In this document: positions 42,050-51,524 of the stretch, in pieces
Position numbering within the stretch: the stretch's first letter is position 1
How the letters are laid out: the number at the start of each line of letters is the position of its first letter
Assembly (NCBI RefSeq): GCF_003226535.1
Contig: NZ_QKOB01000005.1
Coordinates: 62,001 to 126,000, forward strand
Direction: 5' to 3'
DNA from: Meiothermus sp. Pnk-1
GTDB lineage: Bacteria; Deinococcota; Deinococci; Deinococcales; Thermaceae
DNA length: 64,000 nucleotides
The notes under the pieces: model-generated
Seen by the model: only the letters and a program-made list of their open reading frames with translations
Database searches by the model: none
Told to the model about the DNA's origin: nothing
Program-made: the position numbers and the translations under genes

Positions 42050-42877
42050 CTAAATCAGCCGCATCAGCGCGCGTTTGGCCAGCACGTCCACGAGATGAGC
42101 CCGGTACTCGGCGGAGTGGAGGTGGTCGCCCATCAGCTCCTGCGGGCTCACGATGCCCTGGCAGGCGGCCTCGATGGCCTCGGCGGTGAGAGGTTTTCCG
42201 GCCAGGGCCTGCTCGAGCTTGGAAAGCCGCACGGCCCGCTCGCCCGCCCCGGTGAGGGCGGCCCGCAGCCCGTTCGCCCCGACCACCACCGCCACCCCCA
42301 CCACCGGGTAGCGCGAGGCGGGGTGGGGGAACTTCTCGTAGGCCTGCTTACCGGCGTTGGCCGGGATGTGGATCTCGGTGAGGATCTCCCCAGGCTCGAG
42401 GGCGGTGGTGTACATCCCCTGGAAGAAGTCGCCCGCATCCACCATACGGCTCCCGCCGGGCCCCTGAATCTTCATCCTGGCCTCCAGCGCGAGCATCGCT
42501 GCTGGAAGGTCAGCAGCGGGGTCGGCGTGGGCCAGCGAGCCGCCGATGGTCCCTTTGTGCCGCACCATGGGGTCGCCGATGTGCTGGATGACGTCGGCCA
42601 GGATAGGGGCGGCTTGCTTGACCTGCTCGTGGCTGGCGATCTCGTAGTAGGTGGCGGCGGCCCCGATCACCAGGGTATCCCCCTCCAGGCGGATACCCCT
42701 GAGTTCGGCCACCTTGGAGATGTCGATGAGCATAGGCGGCTGGGCCAGGCGCAGCTTCATGGCGGGAATGAGTGAGTGTCCGCCCGCCAGGAGTTTGGCC
42801 TCGGGGTTTTGTTGCAACATCTGGATGGCCTCGGCAACGCTCGAGGCTTTGCGGTAGGTGAATTCAGCGGTGTACAT
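42050..42877 (-). CDS. coxM: CO dehydrogenase-type medium (FAD) subunit
   Basis: 275 residues from ATG 42877, preceded by GGAGGTTTC. FAD-binding motifs AKLLAGGHSLIPAMKLRLA and TIGGSLAHADPAADLPAAML are as in CoxM/XdhB. It passes electrons from the small subunit clusters to the acceptor. The longer frame upstream is intergenic repeat. Confidence 0.94.
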   Translation of the reverse strand: MYTAEFTYRKASSVAEAIQMLQQNPEAKLLAGGHSLIPAMKLRLAQPPMLIDISKVAELRGIRLEGDTLVIGAAATYYEIASHEQVKQAAPILADVIQHIGDPMVRHKGTIGGSLAHADPAADLPAAMLALEARMKIQGPGGSRMVDAGDFFQGMYTTALEPGEILTEIHIPANAGKQAYEKFPHPASRYPVVGVAVVVGANGLRAALTGAGERAVRLSKLEQALAGKPLTAEAIEAACQGIVSPQELMGDHLHSAEYRAHLVDVLAKRALMRLI

Positions 42878-42968
42878 GAAACCTCCGGTTCGGTCGTACG
42901 CCCTACGCCCTACGCCAGACCCCTCCGGCGTAAGACGCACGGCGCACGACGTATGACATAAGCTCGGC

Positions 42969-45338
42969 TCAATCCGCTGCTTGCGGCATCCGCCGCCCGG
43001 CCTGGATGGCCCGCCAGACCTTCTCGGGGGTGTAAGGCATGTCCAGGTGGATCACGCCAAACGGGCGCAAGGCGTCGATCACCGCGTTCGCCACCGCCGC
43101 CGTAGAGGCGATGGTTCCGGCCTCGCCAATGCCTTTGATGCCCAAGGGGTTATGGGGGCAGGGGGTGATGGTGTGGCCCACGTTGATCTGCACCAGGTCG
43201 TCAGCGCGGGGCAGGGTGTACTCCAGGAAGTTCGCCGTTACCAGGTTGCCGCTCTCGTCGTAGACGGCTTCTTCCAGCAAAGCCTGGCCCAGGCCCTGGG
43301 CGATGCCCCCGTGGACCTGGCCCTCGGCGATCATGGGGTTGATGAGCGGGCCGCAGTCGTCCACGCAGGTGTAGCTTTGCAGCTTGACCTTGCCGGTATC
43401 GGGGTCCACCTCCACCACCGCGATATGGGTACCGAAGGGGAAGACGAAGTTCTTGGGGTCGTAGAAGTGGGTGGCCTCCAAACCCGGCTCGAGGTCGGCG
43501 GGGTAGTTATGGGCCAGGTGGGCCATCAGGGCGATGTCGGTGAAGCTCTTGGCGCGCTCGGGCACGCCCTTTACCCTAAACTGTCCGTCCACGTGCTCGA
43601 TGTCCTCGGGGGCGGCTTCTAGGAGGTGGGCGGCGATCCTCTTGGCCTTGTCCACGATCTTACGGCTGGCCAGCACGATGGCGGAAAGCCCGGTGGGGGC
43701 GGACCTCGAGCCATACGAACCCCAGCCGTAAGGCATCCGCCCGGTGTCGCCGTGCACGAGCACCACATCCTCCACCGGAATTTGCAGCTCGTCGGCTACC
43801 ACCTGAGCGAAGGCCGTCTCGTGGCCTTGCCCGTGGCTGTGGGTTCCGGTGAAGACCTCCACCTTGCCGGTGGGCATCACCCGCACCAAAGCGCTCTCCC
43901 ACTGCCCGGCCTGAGCCCCCAAGCTCCCCACCAGGGCCGAGGGGGCCAGCCCGCAGGCCTCGAGATAGCTCGCCAGGCCGATCCCGATGTAGCGGCCTTG
44001 CTTGCGCAATTCCTCCTGCTTCTGGCGGAGGGCTTTGTAGTTGGCCATCTCTAGGGCTTTGTCGAGGGCGGCCTCGTAGTTGCCCGAATCGTAGACCAGC
44101 GCCACCGGGGTTTGGTAGGGGAACTCGTCGGGCTGGATGAAGTTCTTGCGGCGGAATTCGGCGGGGTCCATGCCTAGCTCGTGGGCCATGGTGTCTACCA
44201 GCCGCTCGATCAGGTAGGTCGCCTCGGGGCGGCCCGCCCCCCGGTAGGCATCCACCGGCACGGTGTTGGTGAAGGGTGCGGTGACGTGGCAGTAGATCTT
44301 TTGGGTCTTGTAGGTCCCGGCCAGGAGCGTGCCGTAGAGGTAGGTGGGCACGGCGGGGGCGAAGGTGGTGAGGTAAGCCCCCATGTTGGCGATGGTCTCC
44401 ACCCTGAGGGCGGTGATCTTTCCGTCCGCGTCCACCGCCATCTCGGCTACGGTCTCGTGGTCGCGCCCGTGGGAGTCGGTGACGAAGCTCTCCGAGCGGC
44501 GGGCGGTCCACTTCACCGGCCGGTTCAGTTTTTTGGAGGCATACAGGACGATGATCTCCTCAGGGTACTGGTAGATCTTCGAGCCGAAGCCGCCGCCCAC
44601 GTCGGGGGCGATCACCCGCAGCTTGTGCTCGGGGATACCCAGGATGAAGGCCGCGATCAGCAGGCGGTGGATGTGGGGATTTTGCGAGGTGGTCCAGAGG
44701 GTGTACTCACCGGAAGCCTTGTGATACTGGGCCAGCGAGGCGCGGGGTTCCATCGCGTTCGGCACCAGGCGGTTGTTGCGGATCTCGAGCCGGACGGTCT
44801 TGTGGGCTTGGGCAAAGAGGGCATCCACCTCGTCCTTGTTGCCGATGCTCCAGGTGAAGCAGACGTTGCCGGGGGCCTCGGCGTGGATTTGCGGCGCGCC
44901 GGGTGCGAGCGCCTTGCTCCCGAGGGTGACCGCCTCTAGAGGCTCATAGTCCACCTCCACCAAAGCCGCTGCGTCCTCGGCGATCTGGCGGGTCTCGGCG
45001 ATCACCGCGGCCACGATCTCGCCCATATGCCGCACCTTGTCGGGGGTGATGGCGTAGTGTGGCGGCAGCTTGATTCCGGGGTGCAGCCATCCGGTGGGGA
45101 TACTGCCCACCCCGGCCTCTTTCATCTCCTGCCCGGTGATCACCGCCAGCACGCCGGGCACCGCTTGGGCCGCCTCGGTGCGAATCGCCTTGATGTTGGC
45201 GTGGGCATAGGGCGAGCGCACCATCGCCGCGTGTACCATGCCGGGCAGCTGCATATCGTCGGTGTAATTCCCGCTCCCGGTGATGAACCGGGGGTCCTCC
45301 ACCCGTTTCATCGCCTTGCCCATCATCTTCTCGGCCAT
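42969..45338 (-). CDS. coxL: CO dehydrogenase-type large (molybdopterin) subunit, form II
   Basis: 789 residues. The active-site loop is DAYRGAGRPEATYLIERLVD, the form II signature, not AYxCSFR of true CO dehydrogenase; the catalytic Glu is in GIGEAGTIASTAAVANA. Moco-binding motifs DVGGGFGSKIYQYPEE and GSYGSRSAPTGLSAIVLA are present. Substrate may therefore be something other than CO (purine, aldehyde or aromatic). Gene order S-L-M is also that of form II. Confidence 0.93.
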   Translation of the reverse strand: MAEKMMGKAMKRVEDPRFITGSGNYTDDMQLPGMVHAAMVRSPYAHANIKAIRTEAAQAVPGVLAVITGQEMKEAGVGSIPTGWLHPGIKLPPHYAITPDKVRHMGEIVAAVIAETRQIAEDAAALVEVDYEPLEAVTLGSKALAPGAPQIHAEAPGNVCFTWSIGNKDEVDALFAQAHKTVRLEIRNNRLVPNAMEPRASLAQYHKASGEYTLWTTSQNPHIHRLLIAAFILGIPEHKLRVIAPDVGGGFGSKIYQYPEEIIVLYASKKLNRPVKWTARRSESFVTDSHGRDHETVAEMAVDADGKITALRVETIANMGAYLTTFAPAVPTYLYGTLLAGTYKTQKIYCHVTAPFTNTVPVDAYRGAGRPEATYLIERLVDTMAHELGMDPAEFRRKNFIQPDEFPYQTPVALVYDSGNYEAALDKALEMANYKALRQKQEELRKQGRYIGIGLASYLEACGLAPSALVGSLGAQAGQWESALVRVMPTGKVEVFTGTHSHGQGHETAFAQVVADELQIPVEDVVLVHGDTGRMPYGWGSYGSRSAPTGLSAIVLASRKIVDKAKRIAAHLLEAAPEDIEHVDGQFRVKGVPERAKSFTDIALMAHLAHNYPADLEPGLEATHFYDPKNFVFPFGTHIAVVEVDPDTGKVKLQSYTCVDDCGPLINPMIAEGQVHGGIAQGLGQALLEEAVYDESGNLVTANFLEYTLPRADDLVQINVGHTITPCPHNPLGIKGIGEAGTIASTAAVANAVIDALRPFGVIHLDMPYTPEKVWRAIQAGRRMPQAAD

Positions 45339-45406
45339 ATGTTCCCTCCGGTCGCGTCGTACGTCCTAAAGGCTTTTGCGCTTAGCATACGCCGTACGAC
45401 AAAGCC

Positions 45407-45901
45407 TCAGTCATCCGCCGCCACGCCCGATTGCATCTTCTGCGCGGCGTACTGTACCGCTCGCACGATGTTGTGGTAGCCGGTGCAGCGGCAGAGGTTG
45501 CCCTCGAGGGCGTGGCGGATCTCCTGCTCGGAGGGGTTGGGGTTTTTGTTCAGAAGATCGGCCGCGGCCATGATCATCCCTGGGGTGCAAAAGCCGCACT
45601 GTAGCCCGTGCATCTCCCAAAAGCCCTCCTGGACCGGGTGCAGCCGGCCCATCTCTCCCAACCCTTCAATGGTAGTGATTTTGGCGCCGTCGGCTTGTAC
45701 GGCGAACATCGTGCAAGATTTCACCGCCTGGCCGTCCACGTGCACCACACAAGCCCCGCACTGGCTGGTGTCGCAGCCTACGTGGGTGCCGGTGAGGCCC
45801 AGGGTTTCCCTCAGGTAGTAGACCAAAAGCTGTCGGGGCTCGACCTCACTGGTGTGCTCGACCCCGTTGACCTGTACGCGGATCCTGACCTTTTCTGCCA
45901 T
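45407..45901 (-). CDS. coxS: CO dehydrogenase-type small (2x 2Fe-2S) subunit
   Basis: 164 residues. Plant-type cluster [20 protein letters not shown] with C-x4-C-x2-C and helical cluster [13 protein letters not shown] ... [17 protein letters not shown]. It carries electrons from Moco to FAD. It is the first structural gene of the operon, with GGAGGAAAGC before the ATG and a promoter about 135 bp upstream. Confidence 0.95.
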   Translation of the reverse strand: MAEKVRIRVQVNGVEHTSEVEPRQLLVYYLRETLGLTGTHVGCDTSQCGACVVHVDGQAVKSCTMFAVQADGAKITTIEGLGEMGRLHPVQEGFWEMHGLQCGFCTPGMIMAAADLLNKNPNPSEQEIRHALEGNLCRCTGYHNIVRAVQYAAQKMQSGVAADD

Positions 45902-46037
45902 GCTTTCCTCCGAATGCCGAGTCTCGAGAGCGCTTCTATGCTTGGGCTACGGGTGCTCCTAGGGGCGGGGCAAGGCTGCTGTTCACTTCGGCTCTACCTC
46001 CCTGAAGAAGCGGGGAAAATCTGGATTGCTGGGTTGT

Positions 46038-46067
46038 ACTATAGCGGCCCAAGGCGCGCGCTGACAA
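46038..46067 (-). promoter_or_regulatory. promoter of the coxSLMDE operon
   Basis: On the minus strand TTGTCA (46062-46067), 18-bp spacer, TATAGT (46038-46043). The start would lie near 46031, leaving about 130 nt of untranslated leader in which I see no recognised riboswitch. Confidence 0.6.
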
Positions 46068-46090
46068 GGAAGCAGGGCACACTGGGGGGA

Positions 46091-46702
46091 CTACATTCCA
46101 GAATCGGCCAGGCGCCGCAGGGCCTCTTGGTAATCATCTGGGGTGTCCAAATCAAAAAGGGCCGCCTCCGGCATGGCCAGCGTCACCGCTTCCGCCGCAT
46201 ACCGCCGCAACACTTCCTTCCCGCCCTGGCCAGGCTCTTGCCCCAGTTCGGGGAAAAGCTCTCTCTGGAACAGGTGCGGTGGAGCCAGAACCTCCCCGTA
46301 GCGACAGACCACCAGCTTGGGCCTGCTGGCACGGTAAGCTTCCAGCACCTCTCGGTAGAGCCCAGCGCTGAGAAAGACCTGGTCGGCCAGGGTGAACATG
46401 GCCGCCTCCACCCCCTCGGGCAGGGCCTGTACAGCAGCGCGGAAGGAGCTTCCCAGACCTTGTGGATAGCGAGGGTTTTCGACGGCGAAGACGGGCAGCC
46501 CCTCGAGTTCGGCTTTCACCTGCGCAGCATCTCGCCCCACCACCGCCCACACCGCGTCAAACCCGGCCTCAAGGACCTGCCGTACCGCCCGGCGCACCAC
46601 GCTCTCCTGGCCTAGCGGCAGCAGCATTTTGTTCTGGCCCATGCGGCGGCTTTCTCCTGCCGCGAGCACCACCGCCACGACCGGACCTCGGCTTTTGCTC
46701 AT
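46091..46702 (-). CDS. mocA: molybdenum cofactor cytidylyltransferase-like protein
   Basis: 203 residues. VVLAAGESRRMGQNKMLLPL is the CTP-binding loop, AMFTLADQVFLSAGLYREVL the metal-binding DQ, and FDLDTPDDYQEALRRL the typical tail of MocA/CoxI-linked transferases. MocA adds CMP to molybdopterin, the form used by CO-dehydrogenase-type enzymes. It lies just upstream of the coxS promoter. Confidence 0.88.
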   Translation of the reverse strand: MSKSRGPVVAVVLAAGESRRMGQNKMLLPLGQESVVRRAVRQVLEAGFDAVWAVVGRDAAQVKAELEGLPVFAVENPRYPQGLGSSFRAAVQALPEGVEAAMFTLADQVFLSAGLYREVLEAYRASRPKLVVCRYGEVLAPPHLFQRELFPELGQEPGQGGKEVLRRYAAEAVTLAMPEAALFDLDTPDDYQEALRRLADSGM

Positions 46703-46731
46703 CGTGCTTCAGTCTAAGCTATGCGGGGTCC

Positions 46732-47532
46732 TCAGGCCCTGGGTGCTGTTTGATCTTCCAAAACGCGGGCCAGCAGCCCCCCTACCAGCAAAATCCACAT
46801 GCTGAGATAAAAGCCCAGCATGGCCAGCAAGAACCCCGCCAGCGGGCCATAGAACAGCTCATACTGCGAACGGGGTAACAAGGCCGGGATCCCCAGCCGC
46901 ACCCCCTCCCATACCAAGGCGGCGAAGCCTGCCCCCAGCAAGGCGTGGAGGTGCCGGGGGGCCGGCCGGGGCAGAATCCGGTAGATGAGGTAGAAAAGTC
47001 CAGCCGCCCCCAGCACCGGTAGGACGTGCTCCAGGCTCCCACGCAAGAATCCCAGCTCCGGCGGCAGATACCGCAGCACGAAAGCTAGCGAAAGGCCCCC
47101 CAAAGCCAGCAGGATGATCCCCAACCCCAGCGCCCCTGGGGCGATCAGGGCGATGATCCGGTTGCGAAAACCCGGGGGGGTCTGGAAGATCACCCCCATC
47201 GCGTAGGCCAGCGCGGCAAAGAAGTTGCTGGCGCTCCAAAACAGCACCAAGAAGCTACCCGCCGTGAGCGGGGCGGCCCGCCGGGTGAGAAAGGTCAAAA
47301 GGCCCTGGGCCAGGTCCGGCTGGGTGGGGAACAATAGCAGCGCCACCTCGCCTAGGCGTTGCTGGATGGCCTCGAGCAGCGCCTTGTTTCCTGAGAGGAC
47401 CAGCCCGAAGATGCCGATGAGCAAAAACAGCAAGGGCATCAGGCTAAAGAGCGCGTAATAGGCCAGCGAGGCCGCAAAGAAGGGGATGTGCGACTGGTTG
47501 TAAAGCCGGTAGGCGTGCCGTAGGAAGTCCAT
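46732..47532 (-). CDS. YihY/BrkB family membrane protein
   Basis: 266 residues with six membrane segments. The YihY signature HIPFFAASLAYYALFSLMPL near the N-terminus and LYRILPRPAPRHLHALLGAG mid-protein identify the family (formerly annotated RNase BN). Function is unknown; an envelope transport role is presumed. Confidence 0.9.
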   Translation of the reverse strand: MDFLRHAYRLYNQSHIPFFAASLAYYALFSLMPLLFLLIGIFGLVLSGNKALLEAIQQRLGEVALLLFPTQPDLAQGLLTFLTRRAAPLTAGSFLVLFWSASNFFAALAYAMGVIFQTPPGFRNRIIALIAPGALGLGIILLALGGLSLAFVLRYLPPELGFLRGSLEHVLPVLGAAGLFYLIYRILPRPAPRHLHALLGAGFAALVWEGVRLGIPALLPRSQYELFYGPLAGFLLAMLGFYLSMWILLVGGLLARVLEDQTAPRA

Positions 47533-47559
47533 GTTGACGGTTGGAGGGTGGGCCTGCCG

Positions 47560-48813
47560 CTACTCCCGAACCTGCCCGCTCCCCAGCGCTATCCACTTGG
47601 TCGTGGTCAGCTCGCGCACCCCCATCACCCCGTAAGCGTGGAGCTTGGAGGTGCTGATGCCGATCTCGGCCCCCAGCCCCAGCTGAAAGCCGTCGTTGAA
47701 GCGGGGAGAAGCGTTCACCAACACCAGCGAGGCGTCTACTTCGCGCAGGAAGCGCAGGGCATGGGCGTGGTGGTGGGTGCAGATGACCTCGGTGTGGTGG
47801 GAACCGTAACGGGCGATGTGCTCGAGCGCTTCCTCGAGCGAGTCCACCACCTTGAGGGTGAGGATCAGGTCCAGGTATTCGGCGCTCCAGTCGGCCTCGG
47901 TGGCGGGGCGAAGGCCGGGCAAGATCGCGCGAGAGCGCTCGTCTCCTCGGAGTTCCACCCCCGCTGCGGCCATGACCGCCTCGAGCCGGGGCAAAAACCG
48001 CTCCGCCTCCGCAGCGTGGACCAGCACCTTCTCCAGCGCGTTGCAGGTAGCGGGGCGCTGGGTCTTTCCGTTGTAGGCAATGTTCAAAGCGGTCTCGAGG
48101 TCCGCCCCGGCGTCCACGTAGAGGTGGTTGACTCCTTCAGCGTGGGCCAGCACCGGCATCCGCGCTTCCCGCCGGACCAGCTCGATGAGCTCCTTGCCCC
48201 CACGGGGGATCAGCAGGTCCAGGGTTGCCAAGCGGCACATCTCCAGGATGGCCGCGCGCTCGGTGGTCGGGACCAGCAGCACGGCGTCCTCGGGTAGCCC
48301 AGCCTCGCTCAGGCTCTGGCGGAAGAGTTCCACCAGCACCTCGTTGGAGCGGAAGGCTTCCTTGCCCCCGCGCAACAAGATGGCGTTCCCGGCTTTGAGG
48401 GTGAGGGCGCTGGCCTCCACCGTAGCGCCCGGCCGCGACTCGTAGATGAAGCCCACCACCCCCAGAGGAACGCGCATCCGGCCCACCTGTAAACCGTTGG
48501 GTCGGACTGTCAACCCCTCGATCTCGCCCACCGGGTCCGGCATGGCCGCGACCTGCTCGAGCCCGGCGATCAGGTCGGCCAGGGTTTTGTCATCGAGCCT
48601 GAGCCGGTCCAGCTTGGCCTTGGCGAGGCCGCCCGCGCGGGCGGCCTCGAGGTCGGCTTGGTTCGCTGCCACGATATCGGCGCGGCGGCTGCGCAGCTTT
48701 TCAGCCATGCGCTGCAGGGCTTTGCTCTTGGCCTGCGGGGAGGCTTTGGCCAGGGCTTGGCTGGCGGATTTGGCCCGCAGGCCGTAGGCGTTCAGTTCTG
48801 AGGGGGCAATCAT
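47560..48813 (-). CDS. proA: gamma-glutamyl phosphate reductase
   Basis: 417 residues, aldehyde dehydrogenase fold. Motifs [38 protein letters not shown], the catalytic Cys in [17 protein letters not shown] and [20 protein letters not shown]. Second step of proline synthesis. It lies 11 bp after proB in one operon. Confidence 0.96.
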   Translation of the reverse strand: MIAPSELNAYGLRAKSASQALAKASPQAKSKALQRMAEKLRSRRADIVAANQADLEAARAGGLAKAKLDRLRLDDKTLADLIAGLEQVAAMPDPVGEIEGLTVRPNGLQVGRMRVPLGVVGFIYESRPGATVEASALTLKAGNAILLRGGKEAFRSNEVLVELFRQSLSEAGLPEDAVLLVPTTERAAILEMCRLATLDLLIPRGGKELIELVRREARMPVLAHAEGVNHLYVDAGADLETALNIAYNGKTQRPATCNALEKVLVHAAEAERFLPRLEAVMAAAGVELRGDERSRAILPGLRPATEADWSAEYLDLILTLKVVDSLEEALEHIARYGSHHTEVICTHHHAHALRFLREVDASLVLVNASPRFNDGFQLGLGAEIGISTSKLHAYGVMGVRELTTTKWIALGSGQVRE

Positions 48814-48824
48814 AGCCTTATATT

Positions 48825-49976
48825 CTACGACCCGCTCGAGGGGGCCAGCTCACCGGCGAGGGCGAAGTGGTCGCGGTGGATAACCTCATCGGAGTGACGG
48901 TACCCCAGGATGGCCGCGATGTCCTTGGTCTTGGCCCCCTTGATCCGCTCGATCTCCGCCGAGGAGTAGTTCACCAGCCCCACCCCGATAAGCCGACCGT
49001 TGGGGTCCAGACAGCGCACCGCCTCTCCCTCGCCGAAGTTTCCCCGCACCTCCCGAATTCCCGCCGGCAGCAGCGAGGCTCCGCCCTGGCGCAAGGCTTT
49101 GGCTGCTCCTGCATCCACCACGATCTCTCCGGCGGGTTTAGGGAGTTGCGCAAGCCACAGCCGTTGCCCCCCGTAGCGCCGGTTGCCGGCGGCAAAGAAG
49201 GTTCCCACCGGCTCTCCGCGCAGAGCTTCGGCGATGCTGTGGGGGTTTAGCCCCGGCAGCAAGAGTAGGGGAATCCCAGCGTCTTGAGCCTTTTTCGCTG
49301 CCAGGAGCTTGCTCCGCATACCCCCGGTGCCCGTCCGGTTGGGGGCGTCCCCGGCCATGCGCATCACCTCGGCATCGACCTGCTCGATGTAGCGCACCGG
49401 CTTGGCCGCCGGGTTGGTCCGCGGGTCGGCGTCGTAGAGCGCGTCGATGTCCGAGAGCACCACCAGCAGATCCGCCCCCACCAAGGAGGCGATCAACGCC
49501 GAGAGCTGGTCGTTGTCGCCGAACTTGATCTCGTCCACCATCACCGTGTCGTTTTCGTTGATGACGGGGACTACATGCCAATCGAGCAGGGTCTCCAGGG
49601 TGCGCCGGGCGTTCAAGTAGCGGTGGCGGTGGGCTAAGTCTTCGGCGGTGAGCAGAATCTGCGCCACCTGCAGGCTATACCAGGAAAAGGCCTGCTCCCA
49701 CAGCTGCATCATCAGCGGCTGCCCCACCGCGGCGGCGGCCTGTTTGCCGGGCATGGTCTTGGGGCGCTCTTTGAGGCCGAGTTTGGCCATCCCGCTAGCT
49801 ACTGCCCCCGAGGAGACCAGCACCACCTCGCGCCCCTCGGCCTTGAGGGCGGCGACCTGCTCGGCGATGGCTAGCTGCCGAGCCCGCCCTGGGGCCCCAG
49901 CCAGCACGGCACTGCCGACCTTGATCACCAGGCGGCGGTAGTTCCTCGAGTCCAGCAAGGGGCGCTCAGGGCGCAT
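48825..49976 (-). CDS. proB: glutamate 5-kinase
   Basis: 383 residues. Amino-acid kinase domain ([77 protein letters not shown]) and a C-terminal PUA domain ([20 protein letters not shown]). First step of proline synthesis, usually feedback-inhibited by proline. Confidence 0.96.
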   Translation of the reverse strand: MRPERPLLDSRNYRRLVIKVGSAVLAGAPGRARQLAIAEQVAALKAEGREVVLVSSGAVASGMAKLGLKERPKTMPGKQAAAAVGQPLMMQLWEQAFSWYSLQVAQILLTAEDLAHRHRYLNARRTLETLLDWHVVPVINENDTVMVDEIKFGDNDQLSALIASLVGADLLVVLSDIDALYDADPRTNPAAKPVRYIEQVDAEVMRMAGDAPNRTGTGGMRSKLLAAKKAQDAGIPLLLLPGLNPHSIAEALRGEPVGTFFAAGNRRYGGQRLWLAQLPKPAGEIVVDAGAAKALRQGGASLLPAGIREVRGNFGEGEAVRCLDPNGRLIGVGLVNYSSAEIERIKGAKTKDIAAILGYRHSDEVIHRDHFALAGELAPSSGS

Positions 49977-50118
49977 AAACCGAGCATATCATCAAAGCCG
50001 GCCAACGGTGAGCAGCCGCTGTTGCGCTTGCGGTTGGACGGGCGGGACAGGCGGGTTGGAGGGGGGAATGGGCATGCTCCCTACAGAGCTTCGGTTCAGG
50101 GCGAGTTAGGCTGTTTTT

Positions 50119-50388
50119 GTGGATTGGCGGCTCGACCAGGTGATCTATTGGAAGGAGGGGGGCCGGGTGGTAGTCCAGGTGGACCTCTTCGACCCGCTGG
50201 GCCGACTGCGCTCGGAGAAGTTTTACCCCGCCACCTCCGATGTGGAAGAAGCGCTGGAAAGGGTGGCCCTCGAGCTTTCCGCGCGGAGGGTAACAGGAAA
50301 AAACCCTAGGGTGAGGCAGCGGATTAAAAACGGGCTCTTCCCGGCAGAGGCGGCGAAAAAGCGCTTCCTTAAAGCCCTCCAGGATTAA
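50119..50388 (+). CDS. hypothetical protein, 89 residues
   Basis: GTG start. MDWRLDQVIYWKEGGRVVVQ then VDLFDPLGRLRSEKFYPATS; the C-terminus is basic (RVRQRIKNGLFPAEAAKKRF). Possibly a small nucleic-acid-binding protein; family not recognised. TAGGCT lies 6 nt before the start with no Shine-Dalgarno, compatible with a leaderless mRNA. Confidence 0.65.
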   Translation: MDWRLDQVIYWKEGGRVVVQVDLFDPLGRLRSEKFYPATSDVEEALERVALELSARRVTGKNPRVRQRIKNGLFPAEAAKKRFLKALQD

Positions 50389-50398
50389 GATCCTCATC

Positions 50399-50427
50399 TT
50401 GCGCTCAGGATTGACCCGTGTTACACT
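50399..50427 (+). promoter_or_regulatory. promoter upstream of NYN gene
   Basis: TTGCGC, 17-bp spacer, TACACT. It precedes a hairpin at 50471-50497, so transcripts from here may be attenuated before the NYN gene. Confidence 0.5.
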
Positions 50428-50470
50428 CAACTTGCCCTCAAGGGCAAAGTGTCTTGATCCGTTATACTGC

Positions 50471-50497
50471 ACCACCGTTGGGCATAGCAACGGTGGT
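50471..50497 (+). terminator. hairpin upstream of NYN gene
   Basis: ACCACCGTTG/CAACGGTGGT, a 10-bp stem with loop GGCATAG, followed by TTATCCTCTCTGTTT. Either terminator of the 50119 gene or an attenuator. Confidence 0.65.
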
Positions 50498-50577
50498 TTA
50501 TCCTCTCTGTTTATCCCGCGCGGGGGGTGAAACGTTCTCATCTCCTACCGCCTATAGTAAAAAGCGAGGTGCATATT

Positions 50578-51123
50578 ATGGAACGGGTAGCGGTATTTAT
50601 AGATGGTAGCAACCTTTATAAAGGGCTCGTATCCAGCCTAAGCTCCGATTACCGGCTTGACTTTGTGCAGTTCATCGAGACCCTGGTGGCCGGGCGCAAG
50701 CTCCTGCGGGCGTATTACTATAACGCCCCCTTGCCCGTCGAAGATCCTGCGGCCAAGGCTCATCAGAGTTTTCTCAATTACCTGAAGCGGGTTCCTTATG
50801 TGGCCGTGCGGTTGGGGAGGCTCGAGCGCCGGGGGGAGGGCTTCGTCGAAAAAGGGGTGGATATCCAGATCGCCATCGATCTGTTGCGGTTGGCCTATGC
50901 CAACGCCTACGACGTGGCGGTGCTGGTCTCGGGAGACGGGGACTTTGCCGACGTGGTCAAGGTGATCCAGGACATGGGCAAGCAGGTGGAAAACTCTACC
51001 TTCCAGGCCCTTGCCTCCCACCGCTTGGCCCAGCAAGCCGACCGGTTTTTTCCGCTCGATGAGCTACCCTGGGAGCGGCTACGGGCGCGCCCCCAGGAAG
51101 AGCAGATCACCGCTGAGGACTGA
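50578..51123 (+). CDS. NYN-domain (LabA/DUF88) putative RNase
   Basis: 181 residues from ATG 50578 with GAGGTG upstream. PIN-like NYN fold: RVAVFIDGSNLYKGL with first Asp, EKGVDIQIAIDLLRLAY and AVLVSGDGDFADVVKVIQDM with the further acidic residues. Family members are Mg-dependent RNases or RNA-binding regulators; the target is unknown. Confidence 0.88.
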   Translation: MERVAVFIDGSNLYKGLVSSLSSDYRLDFVQFIETLVAGRKLLRAYYYNAPLPVEDPAAKAHQSFLNYLKRVPYVAVRLGRLERRGEGFVEKGVDIQIAIDLLRLAYANAYDVAVLVSGDGDFADVVKVIQDMGKQVENSTFQALASHRLAQQADRFFPLDELPWERLRARPQEEQITAED

Positions 51124-51142
51124 GAGACTGTCTGATAAGGCT

Positions 51143-51373
51143 CTAGGAAGCCAATCTTCTCACCATAAGGCGGATCATTGCGACGTAGATTAAGGTTCCC
51201 GTGGTTTCGGGCAGAAACTCATAGTCCCGGTTGCGCCTGCGGTTGAAGCTGAGCCAGGCAAAAGTACGCTCCACCACCCAGCGACGACGGCCGCGGGTCT
51301 TTTGGCCAAGCCCCTCAAGTTTGCATGACCTGCGCCGTCCGGCCCAGGGTCCGGCGTTTGTATCCTCTAACAT
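51143..51373 (-). pseudogene. IS5-type transposase C-terminal remnant
   Basis: The frame contains [20 protein letters not shown] with DYE, the DDE motif tail (E of WVVERT) of IS5/IS427-type transposases, then ends [10 protein letters not shown]. No N-terminal half is present; the first residues are from unrelated sequence. GAGACTGTCTGATAAGG near 51123-51139 could be its terminal inverted repeat. Confidence 0.75.
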
Positions 51374-51510
51374 CGGGGCCTACATTGGCGGGGTGGCTTC
51401 CTTTAGCCTGCGTGGCTGGGTCTGGCTGCTCATGGCCTTGTTGGGCACTGGGGCTGGGCTGCTACGGCCGTGGTTTGGGCTGTCCAACCCCAAGCCCACC
51501 GACTTCTATT
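51370..51510 (+). pseudogene. YeeE/YedE transporter C-terminal remnant
   Basis: [20 protein letters not shown] then LMALLGTGAGLLRPWFGLSN and PKPTD match the end of YeeE/YedE sulfur-compound transporters. The rest of the gene is absent, cut off exactly where the IS5 remnant begins, so the insertion probably deleted it. Confidence 0.65.
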
Positions 51511-51524
51511 GGCCAGAAGGGGCT

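Noticed and set aside
45902-46030. Moco riboswitch in the cox leader
   Set aside because: The 130-nt leader lacks the long paired architecture expected of that riboswitch class; I see no conserved core.
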